A DNA stretch of 64,000 nt. It comes from Flammeovirgaceae bacterium SG7u.111 (GTDB taxonomy: Bacteria; Bacteroidota; Bacteroidia; Cytophagales; Flammeovirgaceae). The DNA is taken from NCBI GenBank assembly GCA_034044135.1, contig CP139021.1:3611635-3675634 (forward strand), given 5' to 3'. The notes beneath the pieces are model-generated. The model saw only the letters and a list, made by a program, of their open reading frames with translations. It made no database searches and was not told the DNA's origin. The translations under genes and the position numbers were made by a program. Below are positions 43,749 to 53,374 of this stretch, piece after piece (positions within the stretch are counted from its first letter, which is position 1; each line of letters begins with the position of its first letter).

Positions 43749-44762
43749 ATGAGCAAAATAGTCACTTTTGGGGAAGTGATGATGAGACTTGCCCCACCTG
43801 GCCATGCCAAGTTTTCACAGGCTTCCAACCTTGAGCTTACCTTCGGTGGCGGCGAGGCGAATGTAGCCATTTCACTTGCATATTTTGGCGACCAAGCCAC
43901 CCATGTTACCCGCTTTCCTGACAACAGCATTGGAAAGGCTGCCACCCAATTTCTCCGCCACCATTGGGTAGATACCGACGAGGTGATTTATGGAGAGGAG
44001 GAAATAGGGCTGTACTTTTTGGAAAGAGGAGCGGTACACCGGTCGAGCAAGGTTGTCTACAATCGGTTCAATTCTGCTTTTGCCACTATGCAACCCGAAA
44101 TGCTTGACTGGGACCAAATTTTCAAAGATGCCGATTGGTTTCACTGGACAGGGATTACTCCTGGAATTTCCAAAAATGTTGCCGACACCTGCCTCGACGC
44201 AATTAAAGCTGCAAAAAGAAAGGGGGTTATGGTTTCTTCTGATATGACCTATAGGAAAAACCTTTGGCAATACGGGAAAAAACCTGGCGATGTAATGGGC
44301 GAGATGATTGCCAATTGCGACATCGTAATCACTGGAGCGAATGATATAAGTGAAATATTTGGGTTTCCCGAACAAGGAAAACCTAAGGACGAGGAGTTTG
44401 CCTTCCAAGCCAAAAAACTAATGGAGCGCTACCCTGACATAAAGAAAGTAGCCGACAAAGAACGGAATTCTCTCAACGCTTCGCACAACACACTAAAAGG
44501 CAGGATGTGGGATGGGGAACAACTCCTCCTTACCGAAACGCTTGATGTTACCCATATTATAGATAGAGTGGGAACTGGCGATGCATATGCCGCTGGGCTA
44601 ATATACGGTTTGCTACATCTAGAAAGCGACCAGCATGCCCTTGAGTTTGCCATAGCTGCCTGCGCTCTCAAACACACCATAGAAGGTGATGCCAACATGG
44701 TGTCTGTTTCTGATGTGGAAGGTTTGGTAGGAGGAAATACTTCTGGAGCCATTATTAGGTAG
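43749..44762 (+). CDS. kdgK: 2-keto-3-deoxygluconate kinase (PfkB family)
   Basis: It phosphorylates 2-keto-3-deoxygluconate from uronate or alginate/pectin breakdown. The 337 residues start IVTFGEVMMRLAPPGHAKFS with LELTFGGGEANVAISLA, the KdgK N-terminus, and end with the PfkB signature DRVGTGDAYAAGLIYGLL containing the catalytic Asp. No kdgA or uronate gene lies next to it; it is a single gene with its own strong terminator. Other PfkB sugar kinases are possible but the N-terminus is closest to KdgK. Confidence 0.88.
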   Translation: MSKIVTFGEVMMRLAPPGHAKFSQASNLELTFGGGEANVAISLAYFGDQATHVTRFPDNSIGKAATQFLRHHWVDTDEVIYGEEEIGLYFLERGAVHRSSKVVYNRFNSAFATMQPEMLDWDQIFKDADWFHWTGITPGISKNVADTCLDAIKAAKRKGVMVSSDMTYRKNLWQYGKKPGDVMGEMIANCDIVITGANDISEIFGFPEQGKPKDEEFAFQAKKLMERYPDIKKVADKERNSLNASHNTLKGRMWDGEQLLLTETLDVTHIIDRVGTGDAYAAGLIYGLLHLESDQHALEFAIAACALKHTIEGDANMVSVSDVEGLVGGNTSGAIIR

Positions 44763-44818
44763 AACATTTGCACAGGCCTAAATTATTTTTAATAATTTGA
44801 GGTGGATTTAAGACCTTG

Positions 44819-44869
44819 ATCCATTTTTGTTGTCTTTCAAAAAGACGGATAACAAAAATGGATTTTTTT
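44819..44869 (+). terminator. Two-tier rho-independent terminator after kdgK
   Basis: ATCCATTTTTGTT (44819-44831) pairs perfectly with AACAAAAATGGAT (44851-44863). The loop contains a second hairpin, GTCTTT (44832-44837) with AAAGAC (44841-44846). A run of seven T starts at 44863. Confidence 0.85.
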
Positions 44870-44974
44870 ATCCACTAGCTCCATGATAAAGATTATGATA
44901 CACCTCAACAAGCTGTGGTTAATTGCTATCTTGGAATAACTTAAGCATATGAAATAACCTCGTAAAGAGAAAGA

Positions 44975-45664
44975 ATGAATCAACATAAAATAAGAGAGGA
45001 AATATCAAGTATAATGGTGGAGATTCCTAGCGGTGAAATCACTATGAGGGATGACCGCTTAAAGGAAGCTTGGCCTGTAGAGATTAATCCATTTTTACTT
45101 TCAAAACATGTAGTTACACAGGTATTCTACAGAGAAATAACCAACAAGAACCCGAGTGAATTTGAGGGGGAGAAAAGACCGGTAGAAGGTGTTTCGTGGA
45201 AGGATGCTATTGAGTTTTGCAACTTGCTTTCGGAGAGGTTGGGGTTGGAAAAATGCTACATTGTAACAGCTGAGAAAGAAGAAACCTCATTTGATGAAAA
45301 AGCCAACGGCTTTAGGTTACCAACCGAAGCGGAATGGGAGTTTGCTTGCAAAGCAGGGACGAAAGGAGGCAGATACGGAGAAATTGATACTATAGCTTGG
45401 TACAGAAACAATGCTGGAGGGCAAACGCAGGAAGTTGGTCTGAAAGAACCAAATAGTTTCGGACTGTACGATATGCTGGGAAATGTGTGGGAATGGTGCT
45501 CAGATATTTATGACGAGACGGTATATGGCTCTTACCGAATAATAAGAGGGGGAGGATGGAACGATGAAGAGCGAGGCTGCCTAGCAACAAATCGCAGAAG
45601 AAGCCACCCGATTGCGTTTAAGATAGATGACTTGGGTTTTCGTATCGCAAGAAATATTTTTTAG
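44975..45664 (+). CDS. SUMF1-fold protein lacking the sulfatase-activating cysteine pair
   Basis: This 229-residue protein has the formylglycine-generating-enzyme (FGE) fold: VEIPSGEITMRDDR, PVEGVSWKDAIEFCNLLSER, FRLPTEAEWEFACKAGT, FGLYDMLGNVWEWCSDIYD and YRIIRGGGWND. In true FGE two cysteines after the RGGS motif bind copper; here an Asp (in GGGWNDEERGC) stands in the first position and only the second Cys remains. It is therefore unlikely to activate sulfatases and may bind a ligand or modify another target. No signal peptide; single gene. Confidence 0.85.
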   Translation: MNQHKIREEISSIMVEIPSGEITMRDDRLKEAWPVEINPFLLSKHVVTQVFYREITNKNPSEFEGEKRPVEGVSWKDAIEFCNLLSERLGLEKCYIVTAEKEETSFDEKANGFRLPTEAEWEFACKAGTKGGRYGEIDTIAWYRNNAGGQTQEVGLKEPNSFGLYDMLGNVWEWCSDIYDETVYGSYRIIRGGGWNDEERGCLATNRRRSHPIAFKIDDLGFRIARNIF

Positions 45665-45753
45665 AAAGCAGAGACCTACTTCGTGCTTATATTTTGAATG
45701 CTATTTGAATTTTCAATACCTCTAATAACACTTAGACACAAACCAATTACAAA

Positions 45754-47250
45754 ATGAGAAAACTATTTTTTTTGTTCATTATCCTATTTATCACCACTTC
45801 ATGTGCCAAACAAAAACATGAAATAAACCTGACAAACGGTCTTTATATTACTAATGCAACAGTGATCAGTTCGGAAGATGGGGACTTCCAGCCTTTTACA
45901 GGATATGTAGTCGCTGAAGGAACGAAAATAGTGTATGTAGGCGAAGAAGACCCGAACATAAAGGGGCAGTTCCAAACGATAGATGGCAAGGGGAAGTATT
46001 TGATTCCCGGGCTGATTGATAGCCATGTGCATATGACTGAGGTACAAGGGATGGCGTATCATCATAAAGAAAAATTCCCAGAGCTTGCCAAGGCCTATAA
46101 TATCCAAATGCCAAGAAGTTATCTGTACTTTGGCTTTACCACGTTGATCAATTTGGGCGGGGTTTCCGAGGAGCAAGTAGCGTTTTTTAATAGCCAACCG
46201 CTAAAACCGGGGTTATACCATACGGGCAGGTCTGGCGCTTCGGTAGCCAATGGTTATCCTATGAATTTTGCCCCCGCAGAATTCAGGTTTGAGTTAACAC
46301 CAAATTTTATCTACTTAGAAAGCGAGGCGGAAAATATTCCTGCTAAGTTCGATCCTGCCAACCATTCACCAGAAGCTGTAGTGAGCCGGATAAAGGAGTC
46401 AGGTGCAATTGCCGTGAAATCTTACTACGAAACAGGTTTCCGAGGTATGCCAAGGTTGCCCGTTCCCACCAAAGAGATTATGAGTGATTTATTAGAAAAC
46501 GCTCATAAAAACAACTTGATTTTAACAGCACATGGAAACTCCCTGGAGGCGCATTCATTTTTGAGTGATGTTGGTGTAGATGTAATAGCTCATGGGCTTT
46601 GGAACTGGGGGAAATATAGCTATGTCCCTGCTGATTCTTTTCCCAATGAAATAAAAGAAGTATTAGATATTCAGATTGAAAAACAAATTGGGTACACCCC
46701 TACCCTCACCGTAATTGAAGGGGAAAGAGTTCTGGCTGATTCCAGTTTTTTAGACGACCCCCAACTTAAAAATGTAGTCCCTAAAGAAATGCTTGACTGG
46801 TACAAAACCGAAGAGGGTCAGTGGTTTGCAAAAGACTTGTTTAGCGATCTTTCTACTGAAAGAGTGAATAAAATTTACGGCAATATCCAAACTCATGGGC
46901 AACAAGCTTTGAAGTACTTATCGGACAATGGAGGATTGGTTTTGTTTGGCACGGACACGCCTTCTGCCCCAACGTATGGAAACCAACCGGGCTACAACGG
47001 GTACAGAGAAATACAGTTGATGTATGAAGCTGGAATTTCCTTGGATAAAATCCTAGCCTCAGCTACGGTGAATAATGCTAAGGCTTTCCACCTCGATTCA
47101 CTTTTGGGTTCAATTGAAACCGGAAAGCTTGCCAATATGCTGCTTTTATCAAAAAACCCCTTGGAACATGTAGAGGCCTATGATAACATCGGAACAATCA
47201 TATTAGAAGGAAAGAGCATCGAAAGAAAGGAGCTAGCAATGCAGGAGTAG
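45754..47250 (+). CDS. Exported metal-dependent amidohydrolase lipoprotein
   Basis: The 498 residues begin with a lipoprotein signal (FLFIILFITTSCAK). The amidohydrolase barrel shows the N-terminal composite sandwich (ITNATVISSEDGDF), the HxH metal site in LIDSHVHMTE, a possible bridging Lys in IAVKSYYE, His residues in LTAHGNSLEAH and VIAHGLWNW, and Asp in LFGTDTPSAP. This resembles the imidazolonepropionase-like/prolidase-like exported group; the substrate is unknown. It ends one base before the convergent gene at 47252. Confidence 0.87.
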   Translation: MRKLFFLFIILFITTSCAKQKHEINLTNGLYITNATVISSEDGDFQPFTGYVVAEGTKIVYVGEEDPNIKGQFQTIDGKGKYLIPGLIDSHVHMTEVQGMAYHHKEKFPELAKAYNIQMPRSYLYFGFTTLINLGGVSEEQVAFFNSQPLKPGLYHTGRSGASVANGYPMNFAPAEFRFELTPNFIYLESEAENIPAKFDPANHSPEAVVSRIKESGAIAVKSYYETGFRGMPRLPVPTKEIMSDLLENAHKNNLILTAHGNSLEAHSFLSDVGVDVIAHGLWNWGKYSYVPADSFPNEIKEVLDIQIEKQIGYTPTLTVIEGERVLADSSFLDDPQLKNVVPKEMLDWYKTEEGQWFAKDLFSDLSTERVNKIYGNIQTHGQQALKYLSDNGGLVLFGTDTPSAPTYGNQPGYNGYREIQLMYEAGISLDKILASATVNNAKAFHLDSLLGSIETGKLANMLLLSKNPLEHVEAYDNIGTIILEGKSIERKELAMQE

Positions 47251-47251
47251 A

Positions 47252-47857
47252 TTAATAGCTACCTTCCGAAACAGCTACTTTCCATCTCTTATTGAGCTTA
47301 ACCGTCCTTTGGTAAGAGTTACTCAGATTGTGGAGTTGTTTTATCCCAAAATAAATTAGTGGGGCACTCACTGCAATTAATCCAACGCCAAGGACAACGC
47401 TGCTACTTAGCGCAGCAGCTCCGCCTATTAGAGAGGCTCCGCCCAAGCCAACAGAGGTAAAACCGATCAGTCCGGATAAACCTTGGAACATGCCCTTTAC
47501 AGGGTTTGATTGGAAATAAACAGTGATTTTTGTGATATCAACTAGCGCAACGTAGATGTTTTTTGCAGCAGTTTTTAGTTCGATACTATCCGCTGAAATT
47601 TGGGTAAGCTCACCGGTAACCTTTATATTTTCCTTGGTGAAAACATCTAATGTCATCCCTTTTTGAACAATGATTTTATCATTCCGTTTGGTGTCCAATA
47701 AAAATAGGCTATCAGACCTTAGAAAGCGCTCCTTACTAAGCTGTCCTCCTATTTCCTCTGCAAATAGATAGGTAAGCAAATCCTTATTTTCAACAGAGTG
47801 AGCATAAGTTGAAAAAGAAAGGGTGAAAATGAATAAGCTCGTCAGAAGTAGTTTCAT
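47252..47857 (-). CDS. Exported hypothetical protein with membrane segments
   Basis: The 201 residues start with a signal peptide (KLLLTSLFIFTLSFSTYAHS). The middle (KNDKIIVQKGMTLDVFTKEN, VTGELTQISADSIELKT) looks like a small beta-barrel/SH3-like region of a type common in Bacteroidota secreted proteins. The C-terminal half has two hydrophobic, Gly/Ala-rich segments (GFTSVGLGGASLIGGAAAL, SVVLGVGLIAVSAPLIYFG). No family is recognised. Single gene, convergent with the amidohydrolase. Confidence 0.7.
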   Translation of the reverse strand: MKLLLTSLFIFTLSFSTYAHSVENKDLLTYLFAEEIGGQLSKERFLRSDSLFLLDTKRNDKIIVQKGMTLDVFTKENIKVTGELTQISADSIELKTAAKNIYVALVDITKITVYFQSNPVKGMFQGLSGLIGFTSVGLGGASLIGGAAALSSSVVLGVGLIAVSAPLIYFGIKQLHNLSNSYQRTVKLNKRWKVAVSEGSY

Positions 47858-47923
47858 AAGTCAAAATATAGTTGGTTTTACTCAAAATTAAAAGACTGTT
47901 GGTAGTGATAACGACCCAGATAA

Positions 47924-47954
47924 AAAAAGAGAGGGAAAAATCCCCTCTCTTTTT
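47924..47954. terminator. Terminator of the molybdenum hydroxylase operon
   Basis: AAAAAGAGAGGG (47924-47935) and CCCTCTCTTTTT (47943-47954) are exact complements around a 7-base loop. It lies just past the stop of the minus-strand gene at 48047 and can act in both directions. Confidence 0.85.
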
Positions 47955-48046
47955 CGAATTTTGCATTTACATGAAGATGAGAATGCAATACCGTAATGAC
48001 CTTAAAAGCCTATAAGTTTTTGTAAAAAATTGACACATCAAACGGT

Positions 48047-50311
48047 TTATATTTTCATTCCTCCTGTATTTGCAAACGGCTGATGATACTGCCGTTGCCC
48101 CGTAGCTTTGTACATGGCATTTGCCAAAGCTCCAAAAATTGGAGGGAAAGGGGGCTCTCCAAGCCCAGTGGGGGCAATTTCATTTTTTACAAAATGAACG
48201 TCTATTGATTTTGGGGCATCGCTATGGCGGATCATGCGGTAGCTATCGAAGTTTTTCTTTTCGGGCATTCCTTCTTTAAAAGTCATCGACCCAAAGAATG
48301 CATTTCCAACGCCATCGACCACAGCTCCTTCCACCATATTGGAAGCGGCATCGGTGTTGATCACAATTCCGCAATCAATTGCGCTGCATACTTTTTTTAC
48401 TATCGGCTTGCCATTTTTCATTACTATGTCCAGCACATGTGCCGCATAGGAATTGTGGCAGAAATAAGCAGCAACTCCTCGGTGAGCGTCTCCGCCTTCT
48501 TTCTTACTCCAGTTCGATTTTTCACGTACCAATTTTAACACGCCTGCATAGCGGTCAGCATCGTAATCATTTCTGTCTCCTACTGGATTTTTCTTCGACC
48601 TCTCAAAAAGCTCAAGCCTAAACTCAATCGGGTCTTTGCCCGCAGCTTCCGCCACTTCATCTAAAAAGGATTGCTCCACTCCACCTAAGAAATTAGATCT
48701 TGGCGCTCTAAATGCACCAATTGTGATGTTGGATTCTATCGCCCATTCTTCGGCAAGGTAATTATCTACCGCACCGGCAGGGAAACGGTTTGCCGCACCT
48801 CTGCCCATGGGGCTTTCAGGAATCCCACCAGCTTTCACATGATAGGCAATGAGGTTGTTGTTTTCGTCCAAGGCTGCCCGGTAAGTGGCATGATAAGCAG
48901 GGCGATATATTCCGCAGGTCATGTCGTCTTCGCGGGTGTAAATCATTTTTATGGGAGCTTTTGCCTTTTGGGAAATCAGTGCCGCTTCCACTAGGTAATG
49001 GTCATATGCCCTGCGCCCAAAACCGCCACCCATTCGTGTCATTTTAATATCTATTTTCTCTTTGGGCATCCCTAAGCGTGCAACCAAGGTTTGCTCGGCA
49101 AACTCAGGGGCTTGCAAAGGACCGACTAGTTCGGCATTGTCTTCTGTAACGTGGGCGAAAAAGTTGATAGGTTCGAGAGCATTGTGGGCAAGAAAAGGTG
49201 CGGTGTAGCTTCGTTTAATCACTTTTGCTGCTTTTTGGAAAGCAGCTTCTGGGTCACCATCTTTCCTTAGCAAATTCCCAGGTTTTGAAGCCATCTCGTT
49301 CATCTGGGCGATATGGTCACTGGTGTTTTCAAGCCCTGAAGGAACTCGGGCTTCATGTTTGTTTCCAAAAAAGTTTCTTTTTTCGATGGAATCTGGAATA
49401 GGCTCCCAATCTACTTTCAATGCTTTTTTTGCGTTCATCACTTCCCAAGTACTGTTGCCTACTATGGCGACTAGCTCGGGAAAGGCATTTGTATTAAACA
49501 TTGCCTTTTCAAAATTTTCGTCAAAGGTTTTTATGGTGAATACGTCTTTAATACCTGACATAGACCTTACGGAAGCATCTTCCATCGACTTGAATTTTAG
49601 ACCAAAAGCTGGAGGATGGACAATCATAGCAATGAGCATTCCTTCTCGGTGGAAATCCAGGCCAAAAGTAGCCTGCCCAGTCACGATCTTCTTTCCATCC
49701 ACATTTTTCTTGGAGGAGCTCACTATTTTGAAATCTTTGACTTCTTTAAGTTCCACTTCTTCAGGAACTGGAATGCTGGCAGCAGCGGAAGCCATTTCAC
49801 CATAACTGGCAGATTTCCCACTTTTTTTATGGTACAATATCCCTGCTTCTGTTGTTATTTCCTCTAGAGGAACTTGCCACGCTTCTGCGGCTGCTCCTCT
49901 GAGCATATGCCTTGCCGAAGCTCCAGCCATGCGCAAGCCATCCCAGCCTTGTCGGATAGACTGGCTGCCGCCGGCAAATTGCCTAGTATAAATATCGGTG
50001 TTAAATGCTGCCTGTTCCACTAGCACGTTTTTCCAATCTATATCCAGCTCTTCGGCAATTATCATCGGCATGGATGTTTTTACATTCTGCCCAAACTCAG
50101 GGTTAGGCGCCATAATGGTGGCAATTCCATTTTCACCTATTTTCAAAAAACCGTTTATATCGAACCATTCTTTGGGCATGGCAAGCATTTCTTTTTCAGC
50201 TGTTGGCTTGCAGGAGACCAACCAGCTAAAACCTAGCATCATCCCACCGCCAGCAAGGGCGCTCGATTTCAAAAATGAACGCCTTCCTACTTTTGTTTTT
50301 ATCAATGTCAT
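48047..50311 (-). CDS. Molybdopterin-binding subunit of an isoquinoline 1-oxidoreductase-like hydroxylase
   Basis: The 754 residues form the large subunit (IorB type) of a xanthine-oxidase-family enzyme that hydroxylates or oxidises N-heterocycles or aldehydes. The start has a Tat signal (VGRRSFLKSSALAGGG), so the enzyme is exported folded. Features are FLKIGENGIATIMAPNPEFG, MTRMGGGFGRRAYDHYL, IGAFRAPRSNFLGGVEQSFL and the catalytic Glu in TGLGEPPFPP. It lies 57 bases after its [2Fe-2S] partner. No FAD subunit is present, so electrons probably go to a cytochrome, as known for this two-subunit group. Confidence 0.92.
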   Translation of the reverse strand: MTLIKTKVGRRSFLKSSALAGGGMMLGFSWLVSCKPTAEKEMLAMPKEWFDINGFLKIGENGIATIMAPNPEFGQNVKTSMPMIIAEELDIDWKNVLVEQAAFNTDIYTRQFAGGSQSIRQGWDGLRMAGASARHMLRGAAAEAWQVPLEEITTEAGILYHKKSGKSASYGEMASAAASIPVPEEVELKEVKDFKIVSSSKKNVDGKKIVTGQATFGLDFHREGMLIAMIVHPPAFGLKFKSMEDASVRSMSGIKDVFTIKTFDENFEKAMFNTNAFPELVAIVGNSTWEVMNAKKALKVDWEPIPDSIEKRNFFGNKHEARVPSGLENTSDHIAQMNEMASKPGNLLRKDGDPEAAFQKAAKVIKRSYTAPFLAHNALEPINFFAHVTEDNAELVGPLQAPEFAEQTLVARLGMPKEKIDIKMTRMGGGFGRRAYDHYLVEAALISQKAKAPIKMIYTREDDMTCGIYRPAYHATYRAALDENNNLIAYHVKAGGIPESPMGRGAANRFPAGAVDNYLAEEWAIESNITIGAFRAPRSNFLGGVEQSFLDEVAEAAGKDPIEFRLELFERSKKNPVGDRNDYDADRYAGVLKLVREKSNWSKKEGGDAHRGVAAYFCHNSYAAHVLDIVMKNGKPIVKKVCSAIDCGIVINTDAASNMVEGAVVDGVGNAFFGSMTFKEGMPEKKNFDSYRMIRHSDAPKSIDVHFVKNEIAPTGLGEPPFPPIFGALANAMYKATGQRQYHQPFANTGGMKI

Positions 50312-50368
50312 TTTCTTATTCTCTTAGATTAAAGGATAGAATTGAATTTTCTGAAGCGTACTAAGAAG

Positions 50369-50830
50369 CTAGCTTACAGAAGCGGCAGCGGTTTTGATGG
50401 CTGCTTTGATGCGAACATACGTTCCACAGCGGCAGATATTTCCATTCATAGCCGCTTCAATTTCCGAATCACTGGGATTAGGATTGGCTTTCAAAAAAGC
50501 AGCCGCATTCATGATCTGCCCTGTTTGACAATAGCCGCATTGGGGAACGTCGTGTTCCAGCCATGCTTTTTGCAAAGGATGGTCGCCATTCTCAGAAAGC
50601 CCTTCTATAGTGGTGACGGGTCGGTTACCTACTTGGGAGACAGGAAGTGAGCAAGCCCGCATGGCGATTCCGCCGAGATGGATGGTGCAAGCACCGCACT
50701 GGGCTACCCCGCAACCGTATTTCGTACCCGGGAGGTTGAGGTTATCTCTCAATACCCAAAGCATCGGTGTACTCGGATCTACATCTACTTCATGGTTCTT
50801 TCCATTAATATTCAGATTAAATGTTGCCAT
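50369..50830 (-). CDS. [2Fe-2S] subunit of the isoquinoline 1-oxidoreductase-like hydroxylase
   Basis: The 153 residues carry both clusters of the IorA/CoxS type: a plant-ferredoxin-like domain with [20 protein letters not shown] and a helical domain with [15 protein letters not shown] and [15 protein letters not shown]. It passes electrons from the molybdenum site. It has no signal peptide and would be carried out with the Tat-bearing large subunit. The large subunit follows after 57 bases and an AraC-type regulator lies 127 bases upstream on the same strand. Confidence 0.95.
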   Translation of the reverse strand: MATFNLNINGKNHEVDVDPSTPMLWVLRDNLNLPGTKYGCGVAQCGACTIHLGGIAMRACSLPVSQVGNRPVTTIEGLSENGDHPLQKAWLEHDVPQCGYCQTGQIMNAAAFLKANPNPSDSEIEAAMNGNICRCGTYVRIKAAIKTAAASVS

Positions 50831-50957
50831 AAGTCTTTGGTTAAGTTAATAAGTCTTGAATTCTAATTTACAAATTATTGGATTAGAATGAATTACACTT
50901 TTCAAAAATCATAAAAGATAAATCCTTAGCTTCCACTCAATTACTGAGAAAAGTCGC

Positions 50958-51848
50958 TTAATTCATTAACCGATATTCATTTGGGGTGTAACCAGTATTC
51001 TTTTTAAACATTCGGGTAAAGTGCTGAGGATATTTAAAACCAAGCTCATAGGCTATCTCACTTAAAGTTTTGTTGGTATCAAAAATTCGTTCTTTTGCCA
51101 CATCAATCAGTTTTAGCTGGATAAATTCATGGGCCGATTTACCCGTTTCTTTTTTTATCAAATCACCGAAATAGTTTGGAGAAAGGTTCAGCTCGCTGGC
51201 GCAATAGGAAACCGAGGGCAAGCCAACGGTTTGTGGTTTGTCAGAAGAAAAGAAACTGTTGAGCAGCTGTTCAAACCTTTCTAAAACCCCTTTATTGGTA
51301 TTTTCCCGTGTGATAAACTGGCGGTCATAAAACCTAATACAATAATTGAGAAACAGTTCGATATTATCGGCAATGAGCATTTTGCTGTGCTTGTCAACCG
51401 TATGCTCCAGTTCATAACTGATTTTTGAAAAGGAATCCATCACCAGTTGCTTTTCCCGCTCCGAAATATGCAGTGCCTCGTTTACATTGTAGCTAAAGAA
51501 ACCATACTTATCAATATGTTGCCCTAAGGAAGTGCCCTTGATCAGGTCTGGGTGAAAAGCCACCCCATGGCCTTTGGGCTGGTATAAATCATCACTGCTG
51601 TCATCCGTACCATAAATTTGCCCCGGGGCAATGAACACCAATGTTCCTTCTTGGTAATCGTAGGTATTTTTCCCATACCTGAGGTCTCCGCACTTCACCT
51701 CTTTGAGTATGGCCAAATAGAACCCAAAATAAGTTCGCTTTAACCTCCTTGGGGCTGCCTTCGAAAAATCAAATACGCTCACCAAGGGATGGAGCGTCTC
51801 GTGATTATTAAATTTGTTGTATTGGTCTATGGTGTCAAACTTCAACAT
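50958..51848 (-). CDS. AraC family transcriptional regulator
   Basis: The 296 residues have an N-terminal cupin-like sensor region (VFIAPGQIYGTDDSSDD) and a C-terminal double helix-turn-helix: SYCASELNLSPNYFGDLIKK and LSEIAYELGFKYPQHFTRMF, ending FKKNTGYTPNEYR. It belongs to the Bacteroidota group with low-complexity 'ETLHPLVSVFDFSKA' N-termini. It lies directly upstream of the molybdenum hydroxylase genes in the same orientation and is divergent from the NTF2-like gene, so it may control either. Confidence 0.92.
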   Translation of the reverse strand: MLKFDTIDQYNKFNNHETLHPLVSVFDFSKAAPRRLKRTYFGFYLAILKEVKCGDLRYGKNTYDYQEGTLVFIAPGQIYGTDDSSDDLYQPKGHGVAFHPDLIKGTSLGQHIDKYGFFSYNVNEALHISEREKQLVMDSFSKISYELEHTVDKHSKMLIADNIELFLNYCIRFYDRQFITRENTNKGVLERFEQLLNSFFSSDKPQTVGLPSVSYCASELNLSPNYFGDLIKKETGKSAHEFIQLKLIDVAKERIFDTNKTLSEIAYELGFKYPQHFTRMFKKNTGYTPNEYRLMN

Positions 51849-52046
51849 CTCAGTTCTTTATGGTTCTTGATAATTCTAATTTAAGTCTTTCTTTGTGTGA
51901 TTCCATATAAAAGATCTTAGATCAGTGAATTTGGTAGGCAATACAGTAATCTGTATAAGTAGCCAGCAATGCTGTTACTATACCTTTGCAACAGCAGGCA
52001 TTCATAAAAGCCTGTAATTCAATTCAAACTATAAAGGCTGAGAAAT

Positions 52047-52499
52047 ATGAAAAAGAGAATAATATTCCTGTCAATACTGGTACTTGTATCCCTTTCCAAT
52101 TTGGTTGTTGCCCAAAGTGTAGAGCAAGAAATAAAAGAATTGTCCAAAAACAAATGGCAATGGATGGCAGACAAAGATGTGGACAAACTTGCCACCATTT
52201 TCCACGACAAGTCAAAATTTGTCCATATGAGCGGGTCTTGGAAAAAAGACAAAGAACTTGAGATTATTGAATCGGGAAGTATTTGGTACAAGAATGCTGA
52301 GGTTCATGATGTAGCTGTTGAATTAGTTGATGACACAGCCATTCTTTGGAATAGGATTACCTTACTGGCACATGTGAGGGGAAGCGATGTATCGAATGAA
52401 TTTACGGTTACGGAAGTCTATAAAAAAGAAAAAGGCAGCTGGAAGTTGCTTGCCTTGACTTTTAGCAAGGTGCGGGACACCCATAGCATAACGCATTAG
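52047..52499 (+). CDS. Exported NTF2-like (SnoaL/DUF4440) protein
   Basis: The 150 residues have a signal peptide (FLSILVLVSLSNLVVAQS) and an NTF2-like cone fold: NKWQWMADKDVDKLATIFHD, KFVHMSGSWKKDKELEII, VELVDDTAILWNRITLL and YKKEKGSWKLLALTFSKV. Such proteins are small-molecule isomerases, cyclases or binding proteins; the role here is unknown. It is divergent from the AraC regulator and so is a candidate target for it. Confidence 0.85.
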   Translation: MKKRIIFLSILVLVSLSNLVVAQSVEQEIKELSKNKWQWMADKDVDKLATIFHDKSKFVHMSGSWKKDKELEIIESGSIWYKNAEVHDVAVELVDDTAILWNRITLLAHVRGSDVSNEFTVTEVYKKEKGSWKLLALTFSKVRDTHSITH

Positions 52500-52510
52500 C
52501 GACACTGCCC

Positions 52511-53161
52511 TCATTCACTTCCAACAAACTCGCCCGAAGAAGGGATGAGGGTATAAGTTGTAGTGTCCGATACCGATGCCTCATCTCTACAAAAGTTGAT
52601 GTTGTATACGTCAATCATGTTGCCCTCTATATAAGAGCTTGACCTTGCACAGCTTTCTGCTATTTCATCGTAGGCAATATGTAGGAAGTCAATTAGCTCC
52701 ATGTCTTTGTTGTAGCTCACCAGTGTAGTGAACAGCTCGTGTTCGCTGGGCATAAAGCTAACGACTACGGTATGAAAATCGGCAGACAACTCCAGCCTGT
52801 TTCTAATCCATATTTCCCTAAGGGTGTTCATTTCATAAGGTAGGATTTTTTGAAGGCTTAAATCTGTGAACAATTCATCGGAGAGAAAAGGTCCTTCTGT
52901 AGAATTATCAAAATTAGTGGAGTCGGTATAGGGAAGAGATTGCAACACTAAGGACCTGACAAATTGCTCTACATGTGGGCTTTTCTTGGTTTCTACAACG
53001 GGTGCTGGGGTGGTTTTAGCAATTGGGGCAACTTTATTTGCCGTATCAGCAAGTTGTTCTCTTTCATCAGCCTCATGTTTGGCCTTCTCTGCAGGTGAGC
53101 AGGCACTGAACAATATAAAAAATGCAAGTGGGCGTAAGCAATACCGAAAAACGTTGTTCAT
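52511..53161 (-). CDS. Hypothetical lipoprotein
   Basis: The frame opens at 53215; the ATG at 53161 starts a lipoprotein signal (LRPLAFFILFSACSPAEK), so I use it, giving 216 residues. After a charged linker (about 20-60) comes a mixed alpha/beta domain with SLVLQSLPYTDSTNFDNSTE, LREIWIRNRLELSADFHTVV and DKMELIDF-like MELIDFLHIAYDEIAES. I do not recognise the family. Two cysteines near the C-terminus may form a disulfide. It converges on the NTF2-like gene, 11 bases apart. Confidence 0.65.
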   Translation of the reverse strand: MNNVFRYCLRPLAFFILFSACSPAEKAKHEADEREQLADTANKVAPIAKTTPAPVVETKKSPHVEQFVRSLVLQSLPYTDSTNFDNSTEGPFLSDELFTDLSLQKILPYEMNTLREIWIRNRLELSADFHTVVVSFMPSEHELFTTLVSYNKDMELIDFLHIAYDEIAESCARSSSYIEGNMIDVYNINFCRDEASVSDTTTYTLIPSSGEFVGSE

Positions 53162-53339
53162 GATTTCTTTTTTGTAATGAAATAGGTCTTCAAATGATCT
53201 GGGCAAAAATAGCAATGCTTTAATTTATATAAATATTTTATTTACAAGTGAAAAAACGAAGTATAAGGCAAAGTAAAGCATTTGTGAAGGCTGTGAGATT
53301 AACTTTGAAAAACATCAATATTTAATCATGCCAATTAGT

Positions 53340-53347
53340 TAGTTTTG
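53340..53347 (+). promoter_or_regulatory. -7-type promoter box before a small membrane gene
   Basis: TAGTTTTG fits TAnnTTTG and lies 28 bases before the ATG at 53375. No TTTG is found at the usual distance upstream. Confidence 0.3.
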
Positions 53348-53374
53348 CGCTTCATCTAAATTTAGTGTTTCCCC

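Noticed and set aside
44975-45664. Functional sulfatase-activating enzyme
   Set aside because: One of the two copper-binding cysteines is absent and no sulfatase gene is nearby.
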